Assembly (NCBI GenBank): GCA_946497375.1
Contig: CAMMKE010000006.1
Location: forward strand, 1 to 30,432
DNA from: an uncultured Mycoplasmatota bacterium
GTDB lineage: Bacteria > Bacillota_I > Bacilli_A > RF39 > UBA660
Reading direction: 5' to 3'
DNA: 30,432 nt
Position numbers and translations under genes: made by a program. Shown here piece after piece: positions 1 through 7,278 of the stretch. The notes under the pieces were generated by a model. It saw nothing but the letters and a program-made list of their open reading frames with translations. It made no database searches and had not been told where the DNA came from. Within the stretch, counting starts at the first letter, position 1. Each line of letters opens with the position of its first letter.

Positions 1-2
1 AA

Positions 3-371
3 AAATATGGAGTTGCAATAGAAGCTTGGGCACCATTTGGTGAAGGAAAGAATGGGATGTTTACTAATGAGACACTAGTTAATATTGGTAAAAAGTATGG
101 TAAAACCTCAGCTCAAGTAATACTTAGATGGTTAATCGGGCGTGGTGTTATTATTGCATGTAAATCAACTCATATTGAGAGAATGGAAGAAAACTTTAAT
201 GTCTTTGATTTTGAGTTGAGTGATGAAGATATGGAAAAGATTAAGAAGTTAGATTCTAATGATAGTTTATTCTTTAATCATCAAGATCCTGCTATGGTAG
301 AGTGGTTTGATAAGATGGTAATGGAAAGAAGAAATAATGATGACTGTCGTAAAGAAGAGAAAAACTGGTAA
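3..371 (+). CDS. Aldo/keto reductase, C-terminal part (cut by window edge)
   Basis: The reading frame is already open at base 3 and continues to the stop at 369-371, so the 5' part lies outside the window. The visible residues match the last third of the aldo/keto reductase TIM barrel: an AIEAWAPFGEG strand/loop, the helix TSAQVILRWLIGRGV, the cofactor-binding segment IIACKSTHIERMEEN that contacts the 2'-phosphate side of NADPH in this family, and the closing helix FELSDEDMEKIKKLD. The family reduces aldehydes and ketones in the cytosol with NADPH; the substrate cannot be told from this fragment, and the catalytic Tyr/Lys/His would lie upstream. The flavodoxin gene follows after 12 bases with its own AAGGAGAG ribosome site, suggesting a shared redox operon. 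The ATG at 57 is internal, not the start. Confidence 0.9.
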   Translation, partial: KYGVAIEAWAPFGEGKNGMFTNETLVNIGKKYGKTSAQVILRWLIGRGVIIACKSTHIERMEENFNVFDFELSDEDMEKIKKLDSNDSLFFNHQDPAMVEWFDKMVMERRNNDDCRKEEKNW

Positions 372-383
372 GGAGAGAAAAAT

Positions 384-1037
384 ATGAATAGAAATGTAAT
401 TATAGGTGTAGTTCTTGTACTTATTATTGCCGTTGTTGCAGTTTTGGGGTATTCATTTTTAAGTAATGATAGTGATGATAATAATGTAAATAATAATACA
501 AATAGTAATTCTACAACTGATGAAAATATTACTGATGATAATATAGGTAGTGGTACTGGTAAAACTTTAATTGTTTATTATTCTGCTACTGGAAATACAG
601 AGGGAGTAGCTGAAAGACTTGCAGAAAACTTAAATGCAGATACATTTGAAATTGTTCCTAGTGATCCTTACACTGATGAAGATTTAGACTGGACTGATGA
701 TAATTCTCGTGTATCAAGAGAATATAATGATGAATCTTTAAGAGATGTAGAACTTGAGAATACTACTGTTCCTAATTGGGATACATATGACACTGTTTTA
801 ATTGGTTATCCTATTTGGTGGGGTATAGCTGCTTGGCCAGTAAACTCTTTTGTAGAAACGAATGACTTTACTGGTAAGACAGTTATTCCATTCTGTACTT
901 CTTCATCAAGTGGTTTAGGACAAAGTGGTGATTTATTAGAAGATATAGCAGGTACTGGTACTTGGCAAGAAGGACACCGTTTTAGTTCAAACCCAAGTGA
1001 TGATGATATAACTGACTTTATTGATAGTATAAGTTAA
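384..1037 (+). CDS. Membrane-anchored flavodoxin-like protein
   Basis: 217 aa. Residues about 5-27 form one hydrophobic segment (VIIGVVLVLIIAVVAVLGYSF) without a lipobox Cys, so this is an uncleaved anchor or signal. A low-complexity Asn/Asp/Ser/Thr linker follows (about 28-58), then a flavodoxin fold. The FMN phosphate loop is visible as YYSATGNTEGVAERLAENL at about residues 65-83, and the isoalloxazine-side loop as IGYPIWWGIAAWPVNSF around 140-156. FMN carries electrons; the domain would sit on the outer face of the membrane. It belongs with the flavodoxins found beside aldo/keto reductases in gut Firmicutes, and here it follows one by 12 bases. Start chosen because AAGGAGAG lies just upstream of this ATG. 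Partner reductase unknown. Confidence 0.88.
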   Translation: MNRNVIIGVVLVLIIAVVAVLGYSFLSNDSDDNNVNNNTNSNSTTDENITDDNIGSGTGKTLIVYYSATGNTEGVAERLAENLNADTFEIVPSDPYTDEDLDWTDDNSRVSREYNDESLRDVELENTTVPNWDTYDTVLIGYPIWWGIAAWPVNSFVETNDFTGKTVIPFCTSSSSGLGQSGDLLEDIAGTGTWQEGHRFSSNPSDDDITDFIDSIS

Positions 1038-1070
1038 GTCGTAGTTTAAATAATAAGTTAAGAGTTTATT

Positions 1071-1108
1071 AGAATTGTTATCTATTTATAGAGACAATTC
1101 TTTTTTTG
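1071..1108 (+). terminator. Rho-independent terminator after the flavodoxin gene
   Basis: AGAATTGT (1071-1078) pairs perfectly with ACAATTCT (1094-1101) and is followed by a run of T. It closes the aldo/keto reductase-flavodoxin operon. Confidence 0.8.
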
Positions 1109-1138
1109 TTAAAAATATGTTATTTTTTGATGCTTTTG

Positions 1139-1147
1139 TGATATACT
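1139..1147 (+). promoter_or_regulatory. Possible extended -10 promoter for the 432-aa gene
   Basis: TG at 1139-1140, one base, then TATACT at 1142-1147 make an extended -10 element about 30 bases before the GGAGGTG ribosome site of the next gene and just after a terminator. No good -35 box is seen. Confidence 0.4.
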
Positions 1148-1179
1148 TTTATTGAAGTAATTAATAATGGAGGTGTGGT

Positions 1180-2478
1180 ATGAGAATAATAGAGTTTTTT
1201 AAAAAGATAATAGAGGTTAAAGATAATGATTTATCATTTCTAAATGTTGGTGATATTATTTGGGCTAAGAGATATCGAAGTGATGAAGAGAAAAACAGAA
1301 TAAAAATAGGACATCAAGAGAGTCCTTATGTTGTTATTAAAAAAGCAAAGGGAAAAGTTTATGCTTTGCAATGTACTAGTAATCCTCATTGGGAGCTTCA
1401 GTGGAAGATGGCTTATTATCCACTAGGAAAATTAAATTATCAGATGAAAAAAAATTCATTTATAAATTGTATGGTAGTATATGAATTAAAAGAAATACAG
1501 TTTGTAGAGATGATAGGGCATCTTAATGATGTCGATTTAAATCAGTTGAAAAAACAATTATATATTTTTAAAAATAGTGGCTTTAAAGTTAAACCCGATA
1601 TAGAGAAAAAGTATTTAGATTTTAAAATAGGTATTGGAGATGTAATTTTATATAGCGGCAATAGGTATTATATTGATTCTATTAAAGGGAGAAGTTATGA
1701 AGTTTATAGACTAAAGAAACATCCAAAAGTAAGTGATAGATTATTAATAGGTAATACTTATTATAGTTTTATATTTAGAAACCTTGAAAAAATAAAGATA
1801 AATTCAAAATATGATTTGGTTGATACTTTCAATACTGGGGAAATTGAAATAATTAATAAATATAAAGAAAAAAGTTTAAAACTTTTAGAGAAGAGAATGC
1901 CCAATTCACTTAGAGTTGGTTCTCTTATTGATTATAAAAATAGAATGTTTTATGTTTATGAAAAACTTGATGATTGTGTTAATTGTTATGAAATATATTC
2001 TAATGAAGTTTTTGAAGAGGGAATGGCAGATATTTTAGTTAAAGGGGGAATATATAAAACCTTCTTTGCAACTGTTACTATACCAATAGAAAAATTAGAT
2101 GATAATGGTTATAAAATTAGAAGATGTGCCTGGGAAGAAGAGATAGAATATAATAAAAATATTTTCTCTTTACCTAAAAAGAAAAGAGTAAATGCTAGAA
2201 GAAGGTTAGCTAGTATTAAAGAAAAAGATATAGATGATTTAGTTCCTATGGTTATTTTAAAGGATTTAAATAATGGTAATTACTATTTAATTATTGATAG
2301 AAATGATAATGTTATTGAATTAGTTAATATTAATGATATAGGTGATACTTTCTATTTTGAGCTAGAAAAAAAGTATTGTCCTTTTGAGTATTATAGAGTT
2401 ATGACAAAAGAAGAATATAATATGTATTTAAAGAAAATAAAAGATTTAAAAGAAATGTGTGCAGTATTTAGTAATTGA
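1180..2478 (+). CDS. Unknown 432-aa protein with repeated small barrel-like units
   Basis: Start ATG follows GGAGGTG at good spacing. No signal peptide or membrane segment. The protein seems built from a recurring unit that opens with a G-D/S-I-I/L-type strand: VGDIIWAKRYRSDEEK near residue 22, GIGDVILYSGNRYYIDSI near 150, and RVGSLIDYKNRMFYVYEKL near 245. The first copy continues as GHQESPYVVIKKAKGKVYALQC, which resembles the opening strands of PemK/MazF-type SH3-like barrels (binding-loop Gly-His, then a P-x-V-V strand). I see no paired antitoxin, and the length is about four times that of a MazF toxin, so a toxin role is not supported. Function unknown. It is a single-gene unit between two terminators. 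Confidence 0.6.
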   Translation: MRIIEFFKKIIEVKDNDLSFLNVGDIIWAKRYRSDEEKNRIKIGHQESPYVVIKKAKGKVYALQCTSNPHWELQWKMAYYPLGKLNYQMKKNSFINCMVVYELKEIQFVEMIGHLNDVDLNQLKKQLYIFKNSGFKVKPDIEKKYLDFKIGIGDVILYSGNRYYIDSIKGRSYEVYRLKKHPKVSDRLLIGNTYYSFIFRNLEKIKINSKYDLVDTFNTGEIEIINKYKEKSLKLLEKRMPNSLRVGSLIDYKNRMFYVYEKLDDCVNCYEIYSNEVFEEGMADILVKGGIYKTFFATVTIPIEKLDDNGYKIRRCAWEEEIEYNKNIFSLPKKKRVNARRRLASIKEKDIDDLVPMVILKDLNNGNYYLIIDRNDNVIELVNINDIGDTFYFELEKKYCPFEYYRVMTKEEYNMYLKKIKDLKEMCAVFSN

Positions 2479-2495
2479 TGATACATTTCTTTTTT
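2451..2495 (+). terminator. Terminator overlapping the end of the 432-aa gene
   Basis: AGAAATGT (2451-2458), inside the last codons, pairs with ACATTTCT (2483-2490), followed by a T tract. The stop codon at 2476-2478 lies in the loop. Confidence 0.72.
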
Positions 2496-2549
2496 GTAGT
2501 CATATAAATTTAATTATGATAGAATTAAATTAAGATAGAGGTGAGAGTT

Positions 2550-3098
2550 ATGTGGATTTATGTTGTTATAACAGTTATCATTATAATTGTTATTTATGCT
2601 ATTGTTTTATTTAATAGTTTTGCTAGTTTAGATAATAAAGTAAAAGAAGCTTTTTCTACTATGGACATTTATTTAAAGAAAAGATGGGATTTAGTTCCTA
2701 ATTTAGTAGAAGTAGTTAAGAGTTATGCAAAACATGAAAAAGATACTTTAGAAGAAATTACTAAGTTAAGAGGTAATATTTATGATGATATGTCTAATGA
2801 TGAGAAAATAAAGACTAATCTCAAACTAAATAGAGATATTGATAATATTATGTTACTTGTAGAGTCTTATCCGGAGCTCCAAGCTAGTGATAATTTTAAA
2901 GATTTGAGTGATAAGTTAGTAAAAATAGAAGATGATATTGCAAATTCAAGAAAATATTATAATGGAACAGTTAGAATCTTTAATAATAAAGTAGAAATGT
3001 TTCCTAATAATATCTTTGCAAAGATTTTTGGATTTAAGTCAAAGTCAATGTTTGAAGCGAAAATAAGTGAAAGAGAAAATGTTGATGTTAAGGTATAG
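2550..3098 (+). CDS. LemA-family membrane protein
   Basis: About 182 aa. An N-terminal membrane helix (residues about 4-24, rich in Ile/Val) is followed by the LemA signature: FNSFASLDNKVKEAFSTMD, then the KRWDLVPNLVEVVKSYAKHE segment, then a long helical bundle ending in the family pattern RKYYNGTVRIFNNKVEMFP. LemA proteins are small helical proteins with an outside N-terminus; their biochemical role is not settled. The ATG at 2550 is preferred over the GTG at 2541 because the GTG is part of the GAGGTGAG ribosome site. It runs directly into the DUF2207 gene (stop at 3098, next start ten bases later), the classical LemA-DUF2207 pair, implying one membrane complex. Confidence 0.9.
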   Translation: MWIYVVITVIIIIVIYAIVLFNSFASLDNKVKEAFSTMDIYLKKRWDLVPNLVEVVKSYAKHEKDTLEEITKLRGNIYDDMSNDEKIKTNLKLNRDIDNIMLLVESYPELQASDNFKDLSDKLVKIEDDIANSRKYYNGTVRIFNNKVEMFPNNIFAKIFGFKSKSMFEAKISERENVDVKV

Positions 3099-3107
3099 GT
3101 GAAGATA

Positions 3108-5381
3108 ATGAAAAAAAGATTTAAGAAAATATTTTTGTTTGCAATAGTTATACTATCTATAGTTTGTATTTATCCAATAGGTGTTAATGCCATAAGTGGA
3201 GAGATATCTTATACTGATATTAATGATGTTAAGAATTTAGATTTATTAGATTTATCTTTTTCTAATATTAGATTTGAAGATTATTCTGATACTTCAACTA
3301 TGGCTTTTGGTTTAACTGGAGAAGTGGTTAATAATTCTAATAGTTCTATAACTTATAGTGCAAATGTTTATTTTTATGATGAAGGATATAGCTTAATAGC
3401 AGAAGCGAATAGTTCTAATATTGCTATGGCTGGTTCAAATGATTTTAACTTAATGTTTAATTTAGATATATTAGGAGAATATAGTACTGATGATATAAAG
3501 TATTATAGATTAAATATAGATGTTAATGATGATGTAGTAAGTTCTAGTAGTAATACACCTAGTGAAAATAGTATGTATGCCTCATATGATTATGTTATTG
3601 ATAGTTATGATGTTAATATTGTAGCAAACTCTAATAATACTTTTGATATAACTGAGAGGATAACTGCATATTTTAATACTCCTAAACATGGTATATTTAG
3701 GACTATTCCTTTAAGTAATAAAATAGTAAGACTTGATGGTAGTACTTCTACTAATAGAACTCAGGTTACTAATTTAAGTGTAAGTGATGAATATTCTACT
3801 TCAAGAGAAGATGGTAATTATAAAATACAGATAGGTTCTGCTAGTACAACTTTAACTGGAAAACAAACTTATACAATTAAATATACTTATAATTTAGGGA
3901 AAGATCCTGTAAGTGATTATGATGAGTTGTATTACAATATTATTGGTAATGAATGGGATACGGTAATAGGTAATGTAACTTTTAATATTACTATGCCTAA
4001 AGAGTTTGATTCAAGTAAATTAGGTTTTTCATCTGGTAGGCAAGGTTCTCTTGATAATAGTAAGGTTAAATATACTGTTAATGGTAATACAATATCAGGA
4101 AGTTATGATGGTATTTTAAATGAAGGAGAATCTTTGACTGTTAGATGTGAACTTCCTGAAGGTTATTTTGAAAATGCAGGACTTGTAGTAAATTCTAATA
4201 TATATTTAATGTTTATTATTCCAATAGTTGCTTTAATAATATCATTTTTACTATGGTTTATATTTGGACGTGATAATAGAGTAATAGAGACAGTAGAGTT
4301 TTATCCACCAGAAGGTTTTAATAGCTTGGAAGTAGGATTTTTATATAAGGGAAAAGCGAATAGTCAAGATGTAACTTCTTTACTTATATATTTAGCGAAT
4401 AAAGGCTATATTAAAATATCTGATAATAATGATGAATCTTTATTTTCTAAAGCAGATGGGTTTAAGATAACAAAACTTAAAGATTATGATGGTAATGATG
4501 CTAATGAAAGATTGTTTTTAGGAGGACTATTTAAAGATACGGCTGTAGAAGGGGAAACGACTAAAGATGATTTATATAATAGTTTTTATCTAACGACAAA
4601 TAAGATTCTTTCAAATATAAATAATAAGAAAAATAAGAATAAACTATTTGAGAAGAAAGCCTCTAAGATGTCTATCATAAGTATTTTATTAATGCTTATT
4701 TCAGTAATTATTACTATTGCTATTCCTACTCTTGAATATGCAGGAGCAGGGGAAGTTGCTATGACACTATTTATCTGTGCATTTTATATTCCTTTTTATG
4801 CTGTAGGTATATTTGCTAAAATGCCTTTGGTATTTAGAATATTTTGGTTAGGTTTTACTATTTTCCATTCAACTGTTTTCTTTAGTTCTTTACCTATTAC
4901 GGATGCAGTTACTAGTGAGTCTATCTATTTAATTGGGGTTATAGTTGGTATATTATGTTTAATAGGAATAATATTTTTCTTTAAGATAATGCCAAAAAGA
5001 ACTCCATATGGTAATGAAATCTTAGGTAAAATAAAAGGATTTAAAAACTTCTTAGAGACTGCTGAAAAAGATAAATTAGAGTCAATGGTTCTTTCTAATC
5101 CAACATACTTTTATGATATTTTACCTTTTACTTATGTTTTAGGAGTATCTGATAAATGGATTAAAAAATTTGAGACAATAAATATGCAAGCACCTTCTTG
5201 GTATGATAGCCATACTGCCTTTAGTGTTGCAACGTTTGGTACTTTTATTGGTTCTACAATGACATCGGCACGGTCTGTTATGTCTTCTAGTCCATCATCA
5301 TCTTCATCAGGTGGAGGAGGATCATCTGGTGGAGGAAGCAGTGGTGGAGGTTCTGGAGGTGGAGGAGGTGGCTCTTGGTAG
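3108..5381 (+). CDS. DUF2207 membrane protein with Gly/Ser-rich tail, LemA partner
   Basis: About 757 aa. Signal peptide at residues 1-29 (basic KKRFKK, hydrophobic core, likely cleavage after GVNA). An extracellular beta-rich region follows, with the DUF2207 pattern around NTFDITERITAYFNTPKHGIFRTIPL. One membrane helix sits near residue 365-390, then a cytosolic segment beginning VEFYPPEGFNSLEVGFLYKG, then a cluster of about four helices, then the segment YFYDILPFTYVLGVSDKWIKKFE. The last 30 residues are almost only Ser and Gly ending in Trp, typical of this family. ATG 3108 is chosen over GTG 3099 because the latter overlaps the AGGTGA ribosome site. Function in the family is unproven; coupling to LemA suggests an envelope role. 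Confidence 0.85.
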   Translation: MKKRFKKIFLFAIVILSIVCIYPIGVNAISGEISYTDINDVKNLDLLDLSFSNIRFEDYSDTSTMAFGLTGEVVNNSNSSITYSANVYFYDEGYSLIAEANSSNIAMAGSNDFNLMFNLDILGEYSTDDIKYYRLNIDVNDDVVSSSSNTPSENSMYASYDYVIDSYDVNIVANSNNTFDITERITAYFNTPKHGIFRTIPLSNKIVRLDGSTSTNRTQVTNLSVSDEYSTSREDGNYKIQIGSASTTLTGKQTYTIKYTYNLGKDPVSDYDELYYNIIGNEWDTVIGNVTFNITMPKEFDSSKLGFSSGRQGSLDNSKVKYTVNGNTISGSYDGILNEGESLTVRCELPEGYFENAGLVVNSNIYLMFIIPIVALIISFLLWFIFGRDNRVIETVEFYPPEGFNSLEVGFLYKGKANSQDVTSLLIYLANKGYIKISDNNDESLFSKADGFKITKLKDYDGNDANERLFLGGLFKDTAVEGETTKDDLYNSFYLTTNKILSNINNKKNKNKLFEKKASKMSIISILLMLISVIITIAIPTLEYAGAGEVAMTLFICAFYIPFYAVGIFAKMPLVFRIFWLGFTIFHSTVFFSSLPITDAVTSESIYLIGVIVGILCLIGIIFFFKIMPKRTPYGNEILGKIKGFKNFLETAEKDKLESMVLSNPTYFYDILPFTYVLGVSDKWIKKFETINMQAPSWYDSHTAFSVATFGTFIGSTMTSARSVMSSSPSSSSSGGGGSSGGGSSGGGSGGGGGGSW

Positions 5382-5421
5382 TCAACTTTTCCATTATTAA
5401 GTGAAAGGAAGTAATTATTTT

Positions 5422-6447
5422 ATGAAGAGTACTAATTCTAAAAAAGATAACAATATTTTTAAATCTAGATTTTTCTTTGAATTATTTGTTATACCATCAA
5501 TTATGTGGATAATATTATCAATATTAGTGATGATAGATAGTATGGATTCTACTGATAAATTGACTATAGGTGAGTTAATAATGACAGACTTTTCATTAAT
5601 ACTGATATGGTTTGTTATATCTATTATAGTTATTAAAGTTAGTTTTATATTAAAAAAATCATTTAGTAAGAAAAATAAAGATAATGATGAAGGGAAAAGT
5701 GTGGAGAATAAGAGAAATGTTATGAAAATAGAGGAATGTCCACATAGTAGATTTATTAAAAATGGTATGATAATACTATTTATAGTAACTATTGCAAGTT
5801 TATGGCTAGCTTTAGCTTCACTTTCTATTGTTAATTTAATAAATCCTCAACATGGCTTTAATTTTACTAAAAACACATGGGTGTTTTGGTGCTTTTTACC
5901 TATTCCAATATTATCTATCATACTAGGTTTTAAATATAAAAGAGCAGGTTTTAAATGCACTAAAAATATTGTTGGTGGTTTTATAATAGCTTTTCTTTTA
6001 ATAGTTTATGGTGCCTTCTGTTTAATACCAACATTTTCAATGAATTATGATGAAATAGATAAATATAGAGATATAGTAGATGCAGAACTTCCAAGTAATG
6101 GAGAACTTGAAATTCAAGCTTGGGATACTTATTTTGATGATGATAAAACTGAATATACTATTATCAATGCTTATTATAATAAAGAGAATGTAAGTGATTT
6201 GGTAAGTAGTATTGAAAATAGTAATAATTGGATTTTAAGTAAAGATATAAAGTCAGTGTTAAGAATATTTATTCCTTCGACACTTTATTCAGATGCTGAT
6301 GCTTATTATTCAATATATAATAAAACAACAGGACAATATAATACCTTACCAGAAGAGGCTGGAGATTATGAGATATATGCAATGAAATATGATATATCTG
6401 ATAAGTATTTAGAGATACATAAATTTAAATATTCTTATAAAAAATAA
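5422..6447 (+). CDS. Unknown polytopic membrane protein
   Basis: About 341 aa. Five likely membrane helices: near residues 17-40, 53-78, 117-145, 155-175 and 184-206. A soluble C-terminal domain of about 130 residues begins near NYDEIDKYRDIVDAEL and contains the strand-rich stretch GELEIQAWDTYFDDDKTEY. I do not recognise the family. It starts 40 bases after the DUF2207 gene without a terminator between, so it is probably co-transcribed with the LemA/DUF2207 pair. ATG 5422 is preferred to GTG 5401 because GAAAGGAAG lies between them as the ribosome site. Confidence 0.65.
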   Translation: MKSTNSKKDNNIFKSRFFFELFVIPSIMWIILSILVMIDSMDSTDKLTIGELIMTDFSLILIWFVISIIVIKVSFILKKSFSKKNKDNDEGKSVENKRNVMKIEECPHSRFIKNGMIILFIVTIASLWLALASLSIVNLINPQHGFNFTKNTWVFWCFLPIPILSIILGFKYKRAGFKCTKNIVGGFIIAFLLIVYGAFCLIPTFSMNYDEIDKYRDIVDAELPSNGELEIQAWDTYFDDDKTEYTIINAYYNKENVSDLVSSIENSNNWILSKDIKSVLRIFIPSTLYSDADAYYSIYNKTTGQYNTLPEEAGDYEIYAMKYDISDKYLEIHKFKYSYKK

Positions 6448-6510
6448 AAAGATATTTCTCACTCGTTAAATAGTTTATATGATAATTTTGTTATTTAATT
6501 AATACTTATT

Positions 6511-6588
6511 AGGAAGTTTGTTAGGAAAATACTAGGAAATTACAAGGAAAATATTTATCACGACACATTGGCGACATTTTGGCGACAT
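6511..6588. repeat. Two short direct-repeat arrays with 11-base period
   Basis: AGGAA occurs at 6511, 6523, 6534 and 6545 (steps 12, 11, 11), and CGACA at 6561, 6572 and 6583 (steps 11, 11), the last two embedded in TTGGCGACA. The spacing is close to one DNA turn, so the motifs present on one face of the helix. They lie just upstream of a promoter-like sequence and a truncated gene, and may be a regulator or replication/recombination protein site from a lost mobile element. Confidence 0.55.
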
Positions 6589-6596
6589 GAGTATTG

Positions 6597-6625
6597 TTGT
6601 GATATTTTCTTTTATTTGGTAAAAT
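6597..6625 (+). promoter_or_regulatory. Promoter, TTGTGA-17-TAAAAT
   Basis: TTGTGA (6597-6602) and TAAAAT (6620-6625) are separated by 17 bases. The promoter precedes the AlbA-type gene remnant and, with that gene destroyed, may now serve the Cys-rich protein gene at 6735. Confidence 0.55.
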
Positions 6626-6646
6626 GTATCTAATGGAGGTAAGCTT

Positions 6647-6718
6647 ATGCTAGATGTAATCGAAGATGTTAGAAACGAATTTAAAGTTAAATTGACTGAT
6701 AAAAAGTATTGGATATAG
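6647..6718 (+). pseudogene. 5' remnant of an AlbA_2/Schlafen-type ATP-binding protein gene
   Basis: An ATG behind TGGAGGT opens a 23-codon frame whose first 19 residues, MLDVIEDVRNEFKVKLTDK, match the usual beginning of AlbA_2/divergent-AAA-type proteins (an E-x-x-x-E-F-K-x-x-L-x-D start that normally runs on into a LEKTV...NT.GG core). After that the frame runs into KYWI and a stop, so the rest of the gene, normally several hundred codons, is deleted. Promoter, ribosome site and start are intact. These genes often travel with integrative elements, so this is probably a scar of one. The match rests on a short stretch and is an inference. Confidence 0.5.
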
Positions 6719-6734
6719 AGGAGAAAGTAGAAAT

Positions 6735-7235
6735 ATGATAAAAGAAAAAGTTAGTGAAGTAATTTTAAATAATGTTGCTCCATGTTCTATGTTTTGTTCA
6801 ACTTGTACTGCTTGTCAGTATGGGCAGATAAGTTATCATGCAAAAGAGCTATTACATTTATTAGAGGGACATGAAGAGTTTTTAGATAATAATTTAAAGA
6901 AAGAATATAGACATAAATTAGATGAATTTAGAGCATTTAGTAAAAAGTTAAAAAAATATGCTTATCCTAAATGTGCAGGGTGTAGAAAGGGGAGAGTTAG
7001 TAGTTGTTGTATAAAGGGGTGTATTATTCCTGAATGTACTGAAAAACATAATGTTAATTTTTGTGGAGAATGTATAGAGTTTCCTTGTGATAAAGTTAAT
7101 ACATCTATTTATAAAAAGACTATAATAGATAAATGGTTAAATGGTAATCATCAAATAAAAGAGTATGGTATTAGATGGTATTGTGAAGAAAATAAAAACA
7201 TTCCTCATTATATAGATTATACTGAGAAGAAATAA
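6735..7235 (+). CDS. Cys-rich DUF3795-type protein
   Basis: 166 aa, cytosolic. Cysteines come in clusters: CSMFCSTCTAC near residues 17-27, CAGC and CC/C near 79-95, and CTEKHNVNFCGECIEFPC near 101-118. This pattern fits the DUF3795 family of small putative zinc- or iron-sulfur-binding proteins in anaerobes, whose function is unknown. The region between the first two clusters is a helical hairpin (YHAKELLHLLEGHEEFLDN onward). Ribosome site AGAGGAG precedes the ATG. It follows the gene remnant by 16 bases and precedes the kinase-methyltransferase fusion gene, possibly sharing its transcript. Confidence 0.7.
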   Translation: MIKEKVSEVILNNVAPCSMFCSTCTACQYGQISYHAKELLHLLEGHEEFLDNNLKKEYRHKLDEFRAFSKKLKKYAYPKCAGCRKGRVSSCCIKGCIIPECTEKHNVNFCGECIEFPCDKVNTSIYKKTIIDKWLNGNHQIKEYGIRWYCEENKNIPHYIDYTEKK

Positions 7236-7278
7236 TAAATAAAATTAACAATTAGTAATTATGAAAGGATTTGGTAAT

